Shown here in pieces: positions 34,935-42,854 of a stretch of 64,000 nt of DNA (positions are counted from its first letter, which is position 1; the number at the start of each line of letters is the position of its first letter). Made by a program: the position numbers and the translations under genes. The notes beneath the pieces were generated by a model. It ran no database searches and was not told the DNA's origin. It was given only the letters and a program-made list of their open reading frames with translations. The DNA comes from Streptomyces mangrovisoli (GTDB lineage Bacteria > Actinomycetota > Actinomycetes > Streptomycetales > Streptomycetaceae): the NCBI RefSeq assembly GCF_000974985.2, contig NZ_LAVA02000016.1, positions 62,001 to 126,000 of the forward strand. The letters are read 5' to 3'.

Positions 34935-35261
34935 TCACCGGCCGAGGACGTTCTGCAGCTGCTTCTTGGTCATCGAGGAGCGCCCTTCGATGTTGCGCTT
35001 CTTGGCCTCCTCGTAGAGCTGGTCCTTCGTGGGTCCTTGCGCGCCGCTGTGGGAGCGCTGGCCGCCCCGCTGGGAGGAGGATTTCGGGTCCTGGGTGGAG
35101 GTCTTGGAAGCCGTATTCGATTCGCCCGACCTGGCCCGCTCCTTGTTGACCGTCCGCGCGGCGATCTCCTCGGCCCGGCTCTCGGACTCACCCCGGTCCT
35201 GGGCGCTCTTCTTGATGTGTTCGTACTGCCGTTCCCGCTTGGCGTTCGAGCCTGCAGGCAT
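34935..35261 (-). CDS. Rho-N/SAP-like small protein, paralog of the 25183 gene
   Basis: 108 residues, the same length and layout as the protein at 25183-25509: a charged N-terminal helix (AKRERQYEHIKKSAQDRGES), a Ser/Thr-rich disordered middle, the RGGQRSHSGAQGPTKDQLYE stretch shared almost exactly, and a C-terminal SAP/Rho-N-like TKKQLQNVLGR helix. The two clearly share ancestry. Upstream are three 17-bp tandem repeats (35287-35337). Function unknown; nucleic-acid binding is likely. ATG 35261 is where homology to the paralog begins. Confidence 0.78.
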   Translation of the reverse strand: MPAGSNAKRERQYEHIKKSAQDRGESESRAEEIAARTVNKERARSGESNTASKTSTQDPKSSSQRGGQRSHSGAQGPTKDQLYEEAKKRNIEGRSSMTKKQLQNVLGR

Positions 35262-35286
35262 GGTGTGCCTCCCGGTGCAAGGTGAT

Positions 35287-35337
35287 GCGAGGTGCAGGGC
35301 GATGCGAGGTGCAGGGTGGTGCGAGGTGCACGGTGAT
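35287..35337. repeat. 17-bp tandem repeats upstream of the Rho-N-like gene
   Basis: Three consecutive 17-base units beginning GCGAGGTGCAGGG/C (35287-35303, 35304-35320, 35321-35337), with a degenerate fourth unit at 35275-35286. They lie 26 bases upstream of the start codon at 35261, on the promoter side, and could be an iterated regulatory site or a simple minisatellite. Confidence 0.8.
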
Positions 35338-35468
35338 GTGCGATCACGCTCCCGGATGCGCACGTGGTCGGCCCAGTCCGCGGTTTCCCCTTCCCTGCCG
35401 GATGCGACGCGCTGCCGAGTTCCCCCGATGCGCCGTCCGACGCATCGGACACCGGTACGTCTCCACGC

Positions 35469-35494
35469 GCGTCGGGCGGGGGCCCGGGGGGTAT
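35469..35494 (+). promoter_or_regulatory. SigB-type promoter candidate
   Basis: GCGT (35469-35472), 16 bases, GGGTAT (35489-35494): a match to the SigB consensus GNNT-N14-16-GGGTAC/T. It lies 46 bases upstream of the STAS-like reading frame at 35540. Confidence 0.45.
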
Positions 35495-35539
35495 TCGGAC
35501 GTGCAGACGATTTCCGGCATGGGAGGGATGGGGAGAGCG

Positions 35540-35886
35540 ATGCTGTCCCACACGCTCGAGAACGGTGTGCTGGTCCTTCGAGCGCAGAGCGGTGCAGCCC
35601 CGGAGAAAGATCTGGCGGCCCTGATCAGCGGCCTGATCCATGTGCATGCCCCCGACCCTCGGTCGTCGTCCTTGACGGCGACGTGAGCGAGGCGGTGATC
35701 GATACGGTGGTGGAAGCACACCGGCGGTGCCGGGAGCTGGACGTTCTGGTGTCGGTGGCGACCCCCAGTGCTCCGGCCCGACGGCTGCTGCAGGCCCGCA
35801 CCGGTGGCCGCGACGACCACGGAGCACGACTGGTCATCCACGCTCGCGTCGATACCGCCATCACCACGTCCGACGCTGCCGCTTGA
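35540..35886 (+). pseudogene. STAS-like (anti-sigma antagonist type) gene with a one-base frameshift
   Basis: The first frame (ATG 35540, after GGGGAGAG) encodes MLSHTLENGVLVLRAQSG and a helix up to HVHAPD. Near 35655 the good codon pattern jumps to another frame: SVVVLDGDVSEAVIDTVVEA, then a LDVLVSVATPSAPARRLL strand/helix, ending at TGA 35886. Inserting one base near 35655 gives a continuous ~115-residue protein with an STAS-like layout. Decay or a sequencing error are both possible. It has a SigB-type promoter candidate. Confidence 0.55.
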
Positions 35887-36054
35887 CCGTGCCGTGCGGT
35901 GCTGAGCAGGTCCCGCAGGGTCCTGCACCAGGAGCGGCTCGCCGCTGTGGTGCGCGGCAAGTGGGTTCGCGCGGGCGTCCGTTCGGTGCCTCGGCGGGTC
36001 CGGACCGCGGTCTGCGGGCGCGCTGCTGACAAAAGGATCAGCGTGCCCGCCACG

Positions 36055-36555
36055 TCACGCGGACCTTCCGGGCGTGGTGTCCGCGGCCCGGGTGCGGGAC
36101 GCCTCGATCTCCGCGTAGGCCTGGTCGCGTCCCTCCCAGTGGGAGCCCTCGACGGACTTGCCGGGCTCCAGGTCCTTGTAGACCTCGAAGAAATGGGTGA
36201 TCTCCATCCGGTCGAAGGAGGGGATGTCGCCGATCTCCTGCACGCCCGCCCAGCGCGGATCATGAGCGGGCACGCACAGGATCTTCTCGTCCGGGCCGTG
36301 CTCGTCACTCATCACGAACATGCCGACGGCACGGCACTCGATCGTGCAGCCGGGGAACGTCGGCTCACCGACCAGGACCAGGGCATCCAATGGGTCCCCG
36401 TCACCGCCGAGGGTGTGGTCGATGTAGCCGTAGTCGGCCGGGTACTTGGTCGAGGTGAACAGCAGCCGGTCCAGGCGGATGCGGTGCAGCTCGTGATCCA
36501 TCTCGTACTTGTTGCGGGACCCTTGGGGGATCTCCACGATCACGTCGAACTCCAC
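36055..36555 (-). CDS. ppa: inorganic pyrophosphatase
   Basis: Family I soluble pyrophosphatase, 166 residues, hydrolysing PPi to two phosphates with Mg2+. Visible: EIPQGSRNKYEMD near the N-terminus with catalytic Glu/Lys/Arg, YPADYGYIDHTL, the metal-binding DGDPLDALV (about residues 51-59) and ThrDEHGPDEKILCVP with acidic ligands, then HFFEVYKDLEPGK. Length is normal for an actinobacterial enzyme with a short extension. AGGAGG sits five bases before the GTG start. No operon partner. Confidence 0.94.
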   Translation of the reverse strand: MEFDVIVEIPQGSRNKYEMDHELHRIRLDRLLFTSTKYPADYGYIDHTLGGDGDPLDALVLVGEPTFPGCTIECRAVGMFVMSDEHGPDEKILCVPAHDPRWAGVQEIGDIPSFDRMEITHFFEVYKDLEPGKSVEGSHWEGRDQAYAEIEASRTRAADTTPGRSA

Positions 36556-36745
36556 GACGGCCTCCTAGCCTTGTCGTCGGCCTGCAATCGGGCGGCGGAA
36601 CCCAGCAACTCGAAGCGGTGCGGCCCCTGTTCGCCTGATGGCGCGGCAGCACGGTCGGAAAGGCGCGCACCCGGGCGGCAGCCGTCCTCGAACGGGTCGG
36701 CATCCCACGGGCCGGGGCACGGGGGGCGGGCTGGATCGGCTGCCC

Positions 36746-37243
36746 TCATGGCGTGCCTTGCTTCGTCCTGAGGGCGTCGCGCAGCCGCCGTAGATCGTCC
36801 GCGGGCCGCCCCAGACCGTTCAGCTGGAGCCGGGCCGCCTCCGTGCGGGCGTCCGGGTGCACGGTGAAGGCCAGGTTCACCGACTGGTGCACCATCCACT
36901 GGTCGTAGTTCAGCAGTCGGGCCGCGTACGCCCGAGTCCGTACGAGGTCGACGTCGGCCAGCGGCAGCTCCCGCAGTCGGGACCGCAGATGGACAAGGGC
37001 CGAGCTCGCGTCGCCGCAGTCCCGGGCGGCCTGCCCGGGGACCGGGCCGGGCTCGCCGCAGGAGGCCACCGCCGCGTCGGCGTGCTGCTGAGCAGCGACG
37101 GCGTCGTCCAGCAGGGCGAGCAGGGACCGCACCTGCGCAGGCCGCGGCGCACAGGGCCGATCGGGGCGAGGACGCAGCCGGGTGACGAGGCGGACGGCAC
37201 GTCGCAGCATTTCGGTGCCACCACCGGGCCGGGATACGGGCAT
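36746..37243 (-). CDS. hypothetical protein
   Basis: A 165-residue, Ala/Arg/Leu-rich helical protein that I do not recognise. It includes an AQVRSLLALLDDAVAAQQHA helix, an LVHLRSRLRELPLADVDLVR segment and YDQWMVHQSVNLAFTVHPDA. No membrane helix and no catalytic motif. Codon bias is good and the ATG is preceded by AGGA. It lies upstream of ppa in the same orientation but 190 bases away, so a shared transcript is uncertain. Confidence 0.6.
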   Translation of the reverse strand: MPVSRPGGGTEMLRRAVRLVTRLRPRPDRPCAPRPAQVRSLLALLDDAVAAQQHADAAVASCGEPGPVPGQAARDCGDASSALVHLRSRLRELPLADVDLVRTRAYAARLLNYDQWMVHQSVNLAFTVHPDARTEAARLQLNGLGRPADDLRRLRDALRTKQGTP

Positions 37244-37737
37244 GGTTCCTCCTGGTCAGCACGGCTGGACCAGGGACCGTCAGCGGACACCTCCGCGGTT
37301 GCGGTGAGCCCCATCACCGGCGCTCCCGCCAAGGGTGCGCACCTCCAGTGTGCGCCTCCCGCCGTGCCCGGGCGCCCCGCCTGCACTCGCCATGCGACGA
37401 ACCGGACCGCCGACCGAGATCGTCAGCGCACGATCAGCACCGATCCGGGGCGTGCCGGCAACGGCGCCCTGTCGGCCTCGCGCGCCGCGCGTCGCGGCCC
37501 GCGGCGCGCGAGGCCTGAGGTCGTGAGGCGGACCTCCGTCCGAGGGCGGCGGGGTCAGTCGCCGAGGGCCTGGCGCAGGGTGGCGCGGCAGTCGATGACG
37601 GCGTCGACTCCGACAATGCCGAGGTGAACCGGTCGGCAAACGCATCACCGCCCGCATCCCCCTCGACGGCGAGCCCCCGCGAACCCTCTCACGACCGTGA
37701 GCTTCACCGTCGCTGTCACGGCGCGGGCCACGCACCT
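37244..37737. other. 494-base region with colliding gene tails
   Basis: No intact gene. On the minus strand, codons ending at TGA 37555 read HLGIVGVDAVIDCRATLRQA before the stop. On the plus strand, codons 37630-37698 read VGKRITARIPLDGEPPRTLS then stop. Both have good codon bias but no upstream continuation, so they look like stumps of two deleted genes. I do not recognise either family. Confidence 0.4.
37475..37514 (-). terminator. 15-bp stem-loop behind a truncated minus-strand frame
   Basis: Perfect 15-base arms (37475-37489 and 37500-37514) with a 10-base loop, about 40 bases past the TGA at 37555 on the minus strand. It fits a terminator retained from a gene now mostly gone. Confidence 0.6.
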
Positions 37738-38301
37738 TCACGATGCCCGGAAGTCGACTTCCTTCGCCCGGACGATCCGGGCATCCATGTTGCGTTCCAT
37801 CATCTCCAGTGCGGCGGCCTCCAGATGCGGCTGAATGGAGGCGACGGCGTCCCTCGGCACGGTGACACTCAGATGGCGGATGTGCGCGTCCAGCGCGGAG
37901 TACAGCACGCACTGCTCGGTGACCTGGCCGGTCAGCACGACGGTGCCGACGCCCAGCTCCCACAGCAGATACGCCATCGGTGTGTCGTGGAAGATGGAGT
38001 GGCGGGTCTTGACGACGAAGAGGGAGTCGTCGTCCGGGCGGATCGGTTCGACCAGGTCGGCGCGCGGCCGCGAGAGCGCGGCGTCGACGAGTTCGCCGTG
38101 GTGGGACCGCCACAGTCCGAAGTTGTCGTTCGCGTAGATCACCGGCACGTCCGAGGCGCGGGCCCGGGTGATCAGCTCCGCCAGGACCGGTACGGCCCGT
38201 TCGGCGGCCGGCGCCAGCAGTTCCGCGTCCTCGTGCTCGTACGTGTTGATCATGTCGATCACCACGAGTGCGCTGCGACCACCCTCTGCGGTTCCGACCA
38301 T
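37738..38301 (-). CDS. isochorismatase family cysteine hydrolase
   Basis: Cysteine hydrolase of 187 residues. The Asp-Lys-Cys triad is visible: Asp16 in LVVIDM, Lys near 98 in FVVKTRHS, Cys near 129 in VTEQCVLYSAL. The family includes isochorismatase, nicotinamidase and N-carbamoyl-amidases; the substrate loops do not let me choose. No siderophore or NAD genes are nearby. The ATG is preceded by GAGGAGG. It sits alone between decayed DNA and a divergent membrane-protein gene. Confidence 0.88.
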   Translation of the reverse strand: MVGTAEGGRSALVVIDMINTYEHEDAELLAPAAERAVPVLAELITRARASDVPVIYANDNFGLWRSHHGELVDAALSRPRADLVEPIRPDDDSLFVVKTRHSIFHDTPMAYLLWELGVGTVVLTGQVTEQCVLYSALDAHIRHLSVTVPRDAVASIQPHLEAAALEMMERNMDARIVRAKEVDFRAS

Positions 38302-38542
38302 GGTGGGCCTCCTCTCGTGGCGTCAGCCTCGCAGAGCCTGGAGTGTGGCGCCGTGCCGGCCGAGGCCGAGGTGCCCCCTCGGCCCGGGCCGGTCCGGCTG
38401 TGCCTGATGTGCCGTGGCTCGCCCCGACGGACTCGGACTGTGTCGCTGCACGAGCGGGTCGGGCGCGTCGCCTCCTGACGGATTCGGCGGCCTGATCGTG
38501 GCGGCCGGTGCCGAGTACCCGGCGGCCGCCCGTGTGGTGCAT
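38302..38542. other. spacer with no recognisable gene
   Basis: Between divergent genes. Open frames on both strands lack coding-type codon bias; the promoter at 38543-38567 ends the region. Confidence 0.4.
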
Positions 38543-38567
38543 GAATGTCTTTCGGTGGGACGGGTAC
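38543..38567 (+). promoter_or_regulatory. SigB-type promoter candidate of the 38608 gene
   Basis: GAAT (38543-38546), 15 bases, GGGTAC (38562-38567) match the GNNT-N14-16-GGGTAC/T consensus of S. coelicolor SigB, 40 bases upstream of the start codon. Confidence 0.5.
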
Positions 38568-38607
38568 TGGAGACCGGTCCGCGACAGACGACTTCACGGA
38601 GTTCTCC

Positions 38608-39237
38608 ATGGCCCTGCGCGTACTGCCCCGGAAAGCCTGGCGCAACTGGCGGCACTCCACCGACCTGCGGATCCCACTCCGTTCGACGGAGGTGGAAGAC
38701 GCGAGCCGGCGGTTTCTCCTGTACGGGCTCCTGCCGTCGTGGGTGGTGCCCGGCCTGGCGGACTGGTGGATGCACAAGCGGACCCGGATCGAGCACACGA
38801 GCGGCACGAAGGAATCGGCCGTCCACGCCCTGATGATGACCGAGGCCGGGGTGCCCGTGCTCATGGGGCTGCTCGCCAAGGTCAATCCGCTGACCCTCTC
38901 CGTGATGGGGGGCGCCGCTCTGGCCCACGGCGCGACGGCCGTGTACGACGTGTCGCTGGCCGTGGGCGAGCGGGAGGTCCGCCCCATCGAGCAGCACATC
39001 CACAGCTTCCTGGAGGTCCTCCCGCTCACCGCCTTCGCCTTCACCGCCTGCCTGCACGCCGGCCAGGTGCGCAGGACCCTGGGGGGTGGCCGTGATCCCG
39101 AGGACTGGCGCCTGCTGCCCAAGGAGCACCCGCTGCCCGCCGGGTACCTGACCGCGTTGGCCGGGATCGTCGTCGCCGGCGTCGCCGTGCCCTACGCGGA
39201 GGAGCTGTGGCGCTGCGTGCGCGCCGCGGCGCGGTGA
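38608..39237 (+). CDS. conserved membrane protein of unknown function
   Basis: 209 residues, probably four transmembrane helices (about 40-58, 78-100, 128-148 and 182-200). A hydrophilic start with RKAWRNWRHSTDLRIPLRST is followed by WVVPGLADWWMHKRTRIEHT and KESAVHALMMTEAG, in which several His and Glu residues lie in or near helices and could bind metal. Later IEQHIHSFLEVLPLTA adds two more His. I know the pattern from actinobacterial genes sometimes mislabelled diguanylate cyclase; no GGDEF domain is present. The start follows GGAG, and the SigB-type promoter suggests stress induction. Confidence 0.72.
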   Translation: MALRVLPRKAWRNWRHSTDLRIPLRSTEVEDASRRFLLYGLLPSWVVPGLADWWMHKRTRIEHTSGTKESAVHALMMTEAGVPVLMGLLAKVNPLTLSVMGGAALAHGATAVYDVSLAVGEREVRPIEQHIHSFLEVLPLTAFAFTACLHAGQVRRTLGGGRDPEDWRLLPKEHPLPAGYLTALAGIVVAGVAVPYAEELWRCVRAAAR

Positions 39238-39341
39238 GGGCGCCGGAGCCGTTCTCCGCAGCCCTCGGGCTCGGCGTCGCCGCCGCGGCGGCCGCGCTGA
39301 ACCGGCGCAGGCCGCACTGAACCGGCGAGGGTGCGCCGGTC

Positions 39342-40526
39342 TCACGGGTGGAGGAGCGTCTTGACCATGCCGTCCTCCTTGGCCTGGAACATCGCGTAGG
39401 CCTTGGGGGCCTCTTCCAACGGCATGTCGTGGGTCTTGAAGGAGTCCACGCCGAGCGGATCGGCGTCGGTCAGCAGGGGCAGGATGTCGTCGACCCAGCG
39501 CCACACGTTCGCCTGGCCCATCCGCAGCTGGATCTGCTTGTCGAACATGGTCAGCAGCGGCATGGGGCTCGCGGCGCCGCCGTACACGCCCGAGACGGAG
39601 ACCGTCCCCCCGCGCCGCACCAGTTCCATGGCCAGGTGCAGAGCGGTCAGGCGGTCCACGCCGGCCCGCTCCATGAGCGGCTGCGCGACGCTGTCGGGCA
39701 GCAAGGCGGTGACCCACTGGGCGGCCTTGGCGAACGGCGCACCGTGCGCCTCCATCCCGACCGCGTCGATGACCGCGTCGGTCCCGCGGCCTTCGGTGAG
39801 TTCCCGTACGGCCTCGGTGAGTTCCGCGCCGTCGCGACCGGCGTCCAGGCAGGTGACACCGTGGGCCGTCGCGCGGGTGAGCCGCTCGGCGACCGGGTCG
39901 ATCCCGATGACGAGCCCGGCGCCGCGGTGCTGCGCGATCCGCGTCGCCATGTCACCGATCGGGCCGAGCCCGAGGACGGTCAACGTGCCGCCTTCGGGCA
40001 GGTCGGCGTACTCGACCGCCTGCCAGGCCGTCGGCAGGACGTCGGACAGATAGACGTAGCGGTCGTCCGGCGGCCCGTCCGGGACCTTGATGGGCAGCCT
40101 GTTCCCGAAGGGGACCCGCAGCAGTTCGGCCTGGCCGCCCGGGACCTGACCGTAGAGCTTGGTGTACCCGAAGAGCGAGGCGCCGGTGCCGTGTTCACGG
40201 ACCTGCGTGGTCTCGCACTGGGAGTGCAGCCCGCGGTCGCACATGGGGCAAGCGCGGCACGAGACGTTGAACGGGATCACGACGCGGTCGCCCGGCTTCA
40301 GGGCGTGGACCTCGGAGCCGGTGTACTCGACGACCCCCATGGGCTCGTGGCCCAGGATGTCCCCGGGGTCCAGATAGGGGCCGAGCAGTTCGTAGAGGTG
40401 GAGGTCGGATCCGCAGATGCCGCTCGACGTGATCCGTACGATCAGGTCGTCGGGCTCCACCAGCCTCGGGTCCGGCACGGTCTCCACACGGACGTCCCGC
40501 TTGCCGTGCCAGGTCAGTGCGCGCAT
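39342..40526 (-). CDS. zinc-dependent alcohol/formaldehyde dehydrogenase
   Basis: Medium-chain NAD(P)-dependent dehydrogenase of 394 residues. The catalytic zinc site is in GICGSDLHLYE (Cys near 37) and GHEPMGVVE (His/Glu near 60). The structural zinc cysteines are CRACPMCDRGLHSQC (about 90-104), and the Rossmann GLGPIGDMATRIA follows near 188. The closest group is glutathione-independent formaldehyde dehydrogenase-like enzymes. ATG 40526 has GGAAGG seven bases upstream and is preferred over GTG 40544. The SDR gene lies 93 bases upstream on the same strand. Confidence 0.9.
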   Translation of the reverse strand: MRALTWHGKRDVRVETVPDPRLVEPDDLIVRITSSGICGSDLHLYELLGPYLDPGDILGHEPMGVVEYTGSEVHALKPGDRVVIPFNVSCRACPMCDRGLHSQCETTQVREHGTGASLFGYTKLYGQVPGGQAELLRVPFGNRLPIKVPDGPPDDRYVYLSDVLPTAWQAVEYADLPEGGTLTVLGLGPIGDMATRIAQHRGAGLVIGIDPVAERLTRATAHGVTCLDAGRDGAELTEAVRELTEGRGTDAVIDAVGMEAHGAPFAKAAQWVTALLPDSVAQPLMERAGVDRLTALHLAMELVRRGGTVSVSGVYGGAASPMPLLTMFDKQIQLRMGQANVWRWVDDILPLLTDADPLGVDSFKTHDMPLEEAPKAYAMFQAKEDGMVKTLLHP

Positions 40527-40547
40527 GAGAAATCCTTCCGTCACGGG

Positions 40548-40565
40548 GGCCGACCGGGGTCGGCC
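40548..40565 (-). promoter_or_regulatory. 8-bp inverted repeat between SDR and ADH genes
   Basis: GGCCGACC (40548-40555) and GGTCGGCC (40558-40565) pair across two bases, within a tract of further GGCCGA copies. It may be a weak terminator or operator just upstream of the dehydrogenase start. Confidence 0.35.
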
Positions 40566-40619
40566 GTCCGGTGGGGCCGACCGCGGCCGACTGCCCGGTG
40601 AGTCGACCGAGGCCGGCCG

Positions 40620-41672
40620 TCAGGCGCTGGTCGGCGGGCCCGGGATGTGCTGGTTGTAGCGGTGTGCGGCCCGGTCGTTGAGGAGGCTGCCGAGCCTGCG
40701 TACCTTCTCCGTCCACGTGGCCGCCGTCCGGTCGATGACGCGGCCTTGGTCGAGGTCGTGGCCCTGTTCGAAGCCGCCGCTCTGCTCGAAGCCGTCGGCC
40801 GCCTCCCCGGGTACAGCCGGGGGAGGGGGCAGGAGCCGGGCCGCGAAGCCGCTGAGCCGGGTGACCGTGGCCGGGGCCACGCCGTGCGCGACCGACGCGG
40901 CACGTGCGGCGGGGGTGAGCACCAGGCGAGTCCTGCGCCGTTCCAGCGCCCGGACGATGCGCTCCGCCGCCCGGTCGGCGTCCATCGAGACGACGGGTGT
41001 CCCCGAGAGCGCGGAGAACCAGGCGAATTCCCGGGAGGAGCGCCCGCCGAACTCGGCCTGCAGATGGGACCCGGTGCGCATCAGGCCGGGATGCACGGTC
41101 GTGACCGTGACGTCGTTCTCGGCGGTCTCCGCCCGCAGCCCCTCGCCGAGCGCTCCGACGGCGGCCTTGGCGCACGAGTAGGGCAGCAGATGCGGGACGG
41201 CAAGCAGCCCGCCGACGGAGCCGATGAGACACAGCCTGCCTCCCGCGGCGCTGGCGCGCAGGCGGGGGAGCGCCGCCATGGCCGTGTTCACGGTGCCGCC
41301 GAAGATGGTGGCCATGGCGTCCTCGAAGGTTTCGGCGCCGAGCGATGCCACCGGGGCCACCTGGATGACCCCGGCGTTGGCGACGACGACGTCCAGGCCG
41401 CCGTGTCGGGCTTGCGTCTCCCGGACCACCGACTCGACGGCGTCGCGGTCCCGTACGTCGCACACCGCGGTGGAGAACTTCTTGCCGGTCCGCTCCTCGG
41501 CCCAGGCCGCGCCCCGTCGCAGCTCGTCCGCGTCGCGGGCCGCCAGCGTGACCTGGCAGCCGCGTCGGGCGAGCCGGGCGGACAGCAGCAGTCCGAGCCC
41601 TCGGGAGCCGCCCGTGACCAGTGCCGAGAGTCCGACCAGATCCGAACGGCGTGCAGTCGTCGCCACCTTCAT
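40620..41672 (-). CDS. short-chain dehydrogenase/reductase (SDR)
   Basis: Classical SDR with an extra C-terminal region, 350 residues. Motifs: TGGSRGLGLLL cofactor loop (about 20-30), CDVRD, NAGVIQVAP, catalytic Ser near 152 (LIGSVGG) and YSCAK near 165-169, then HPGLMRTG. The C-terminal ~100 residues (VTRLSGFAARLLPPPPAVPG onward) are unlike the core and end in a His/Asn/Arg-rich tail. A SigB-type promoter candidate (GCGT-N16-GGGTAC) lies about 25 bases upstream. It may be co-transcribed with the alcohol dehydrogenase. Substrate unknown. Confidence 0.88.
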   Translation of the reverse strand: MKVATTARRSDLVGLSALVTGGSRGLGLLLSARLARRGCQVTLAARDADELRRGAAWAEERTGKKFSTAVCDVRDRDAVESVVRETQARHGGLDVVVANAGVIQVAPVASLGAETFEDAMATIFGGTVNTAMAALPRLRASAAGGRLCLIGSVGGLLAVPHLLPYSCAKAAVGALGEGLRAETAENDVTVTTVHPGLMRTGSHLQAEFGGRSSREFAWFSALSGTPVVSMDADRAAERIVRALERRRTRLVLTPAARAASVAHGVAPATVTRLSGFAARLLPPPPAVPGEAADGFEQSGGFEQGHDLDQGRVIDRTAATWTEKVRRLGSLLNDRAAHRYNQHIPGPPTSA

Positions 41673-41697
41673 CACCTCGCTCGGGGAGAGATGGCGA

Positions 41698-41723
41698 GTA
41701 CCCGCATCGGGGCGATCGGACGC
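41698..41723 (-). promoter_or_regulatory. SigB-type promoter candidate of the SDR gene
   Basis: On the minus strand, GCGT (41723-41720), 16 bases, GGGTAC (41703-41698): a match to GNNT-N14-16-GGGTAC/T, about 26 bases before the SDR start. Confidence 0.45.
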
Positions 41724-41826
41724 GTGTTTTTTCGCAGCGGGGGTCGTGCGGTGCGCGCCGAGCGGTCGGGACGCTGGGCCGCTGGTCCGGTCTGGGACGG
41801 CGCGGGCGGGGACGGGGCGTCGGCCG

Positions 41827-42162
41827 TCAGTGATTCTCTGCGTCCTGGGGCACCGAGGCGGCCGGGTCGTGGTGCGCCAGGAGCGACAGCAGGTCCGCGA
41901 CCGTCGCCGGGGCGTCGGCCGGGTGGCGCAGGAACGTGTCGGCAGCGATGCGGTAGACGTTGGAGCGGCCCTCCCGGTGGTGGGTGAGGTAGCCGCCGTC
42001 CTCCAGGTCGCTGATGATCTTCTGCACGGCCCGCTCGGTGAGCTGGCACCGGTAGGCGATGTCGCGGACTCGGATCGTCTGGTCTGCGGCGATGGCGGCC
42101 AGCACGCGCGCGTGGTTGGTCAGGAACGTCCAGCCGCTGTGCGGCTCCGGTGCGCCATCCAT
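41827..42162 (-). CDS. winged-helix (MarR-type) transcriptional regulator
   Basis: Small DNA-binding protein of 111 residues. A winged helix-turn-helix spans about residues 10-75: LTNHARVLAAIAADQTIRVR, then DIAYRCQLTERAVQKIISDL as the recognition helix and GYLTHHREGRSNVYRI as the wing. The C-terminal ~30 residues are probably a dimerization helix. Ligand unknown. ATG 42162 directly follows GAGGGG, so spacing is unusually short; a GTG at 42189 is possible but lacks a site. It is divergent from the ANTAR gene. Confidence 0.8.
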   Translation of the reverse strand: MDGAPEPHSGWTFLTNHARVLAAIAADQTIRVRDIAYRCQLTERAVQKIISDLEDGGYLTHHREGRSNVYRIAADTFLRHPADAPATVADLLSLLAHHDPAASVPQDAENH

Positions 42163-42315
42163 CCCCTCACCATAGGGCTCTCGGTTCACGTAATCAAAAG
42201 GATGTACTGGGATTCGTGTATTGCTTGACGCGAGTGGGTGTTCGGGGTGATGCTGGCATCGACCGAGAACTGTGATGCCGACACCAGCCATGAACCGTAC
42301 GGACCTGGAGATCTC

Positions 42316-42765
42316 ATGTCCGAGCGTGTACCTGCGTCTTCGGATGGCACAGGCCGGCCCACCCGCGCATCAGGCCAGGGTGGGTGCGCACACATCGGCG
42401 GCTTCCTCGAGGGAGAGCGCACGACAGGCGTGGAGACGGAGCCGGAGGTCTTCTCGCAGGACGAGGCCGTGAGGCTGCTGCGGGAGATCGAACAGCTCAA
42501 GCGCGCTATGGAGAGCCGGCCCGTCATCGACATGGCCCGTGGGATGCTGATGGCCGGATTCGCCTGCACACCGGACGAGGCATGGAACCTCCTCGTCGCG
42601 GTCTCCCAGCACGCCAACATCAAAGTCCGCCTGGTCGCGCAGGCCGTCACCTCGACCGCGGCCGGCGAGCCGATGCCTGCCGACCTGCAACGGCATCTCA
42701 CCGAGGCCGTGCGGGCGTGGCTTGCTCGAAGGGGCCCGGGCCCCGACGGCAGCCCGCGCCGGTGA
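42316..42765 (+). CDS. ANTAR domain protein
   Basis: A 149-residue protein ending in an ANTAR RNA-binding module (about 75-130): EQLKRAMESRPVIDMARGML, then TPDEAWNLLVAVSQHANIKV and LVAQAVT. ANTAR domains act as antiterminators by binding paired stem-loops in nascent RNA. There is no receiver or GAF sensor domain here, only ~60 disordered N-terminal residues, so input must come otherwise. ATG 42316 follows GGAG and is preferred to the longer frame. Its targets cannot be read from the window. Confidence 0.85.
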   Translation: MSERVPASSDGTGRPTRASGQGGCAHIGGFLEGERTTGVETEPEVFSQDEAVRLLREIEQLKRAMESRPVIDMARGMLMAGFACTPDEAWNLLVAVSQHANIKVRLVAQAVTSTAAGEPMPADLQRHLTEAVRAWLARRGPGPDGSPRR

Positions 42766-42785
42766 CCCGGCCACCGTTCCGGGTC
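42764..42785. terminator. short stem-loop between convergent genes
   Basis: GACCCGG (42764-42770) and CCGGGTC (42779-42785) pair around an 8-base loop just past the ANTAR stop. A weak terminator candidate. Confidence 0.35.
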
Positions 42786-42854
42786 CCGCGCCCCCCTCCA
42801 CGCCGTTCAGGCCGGCGGCGCTCCCTCGCGTCCCGTAGCCCAGGACAGGCGCCC

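Noticed and set aside
35287..35337. CRISPR-like array
   Set aside because: Repeats are directly adjacent with no spacers, and no cas genes are present.
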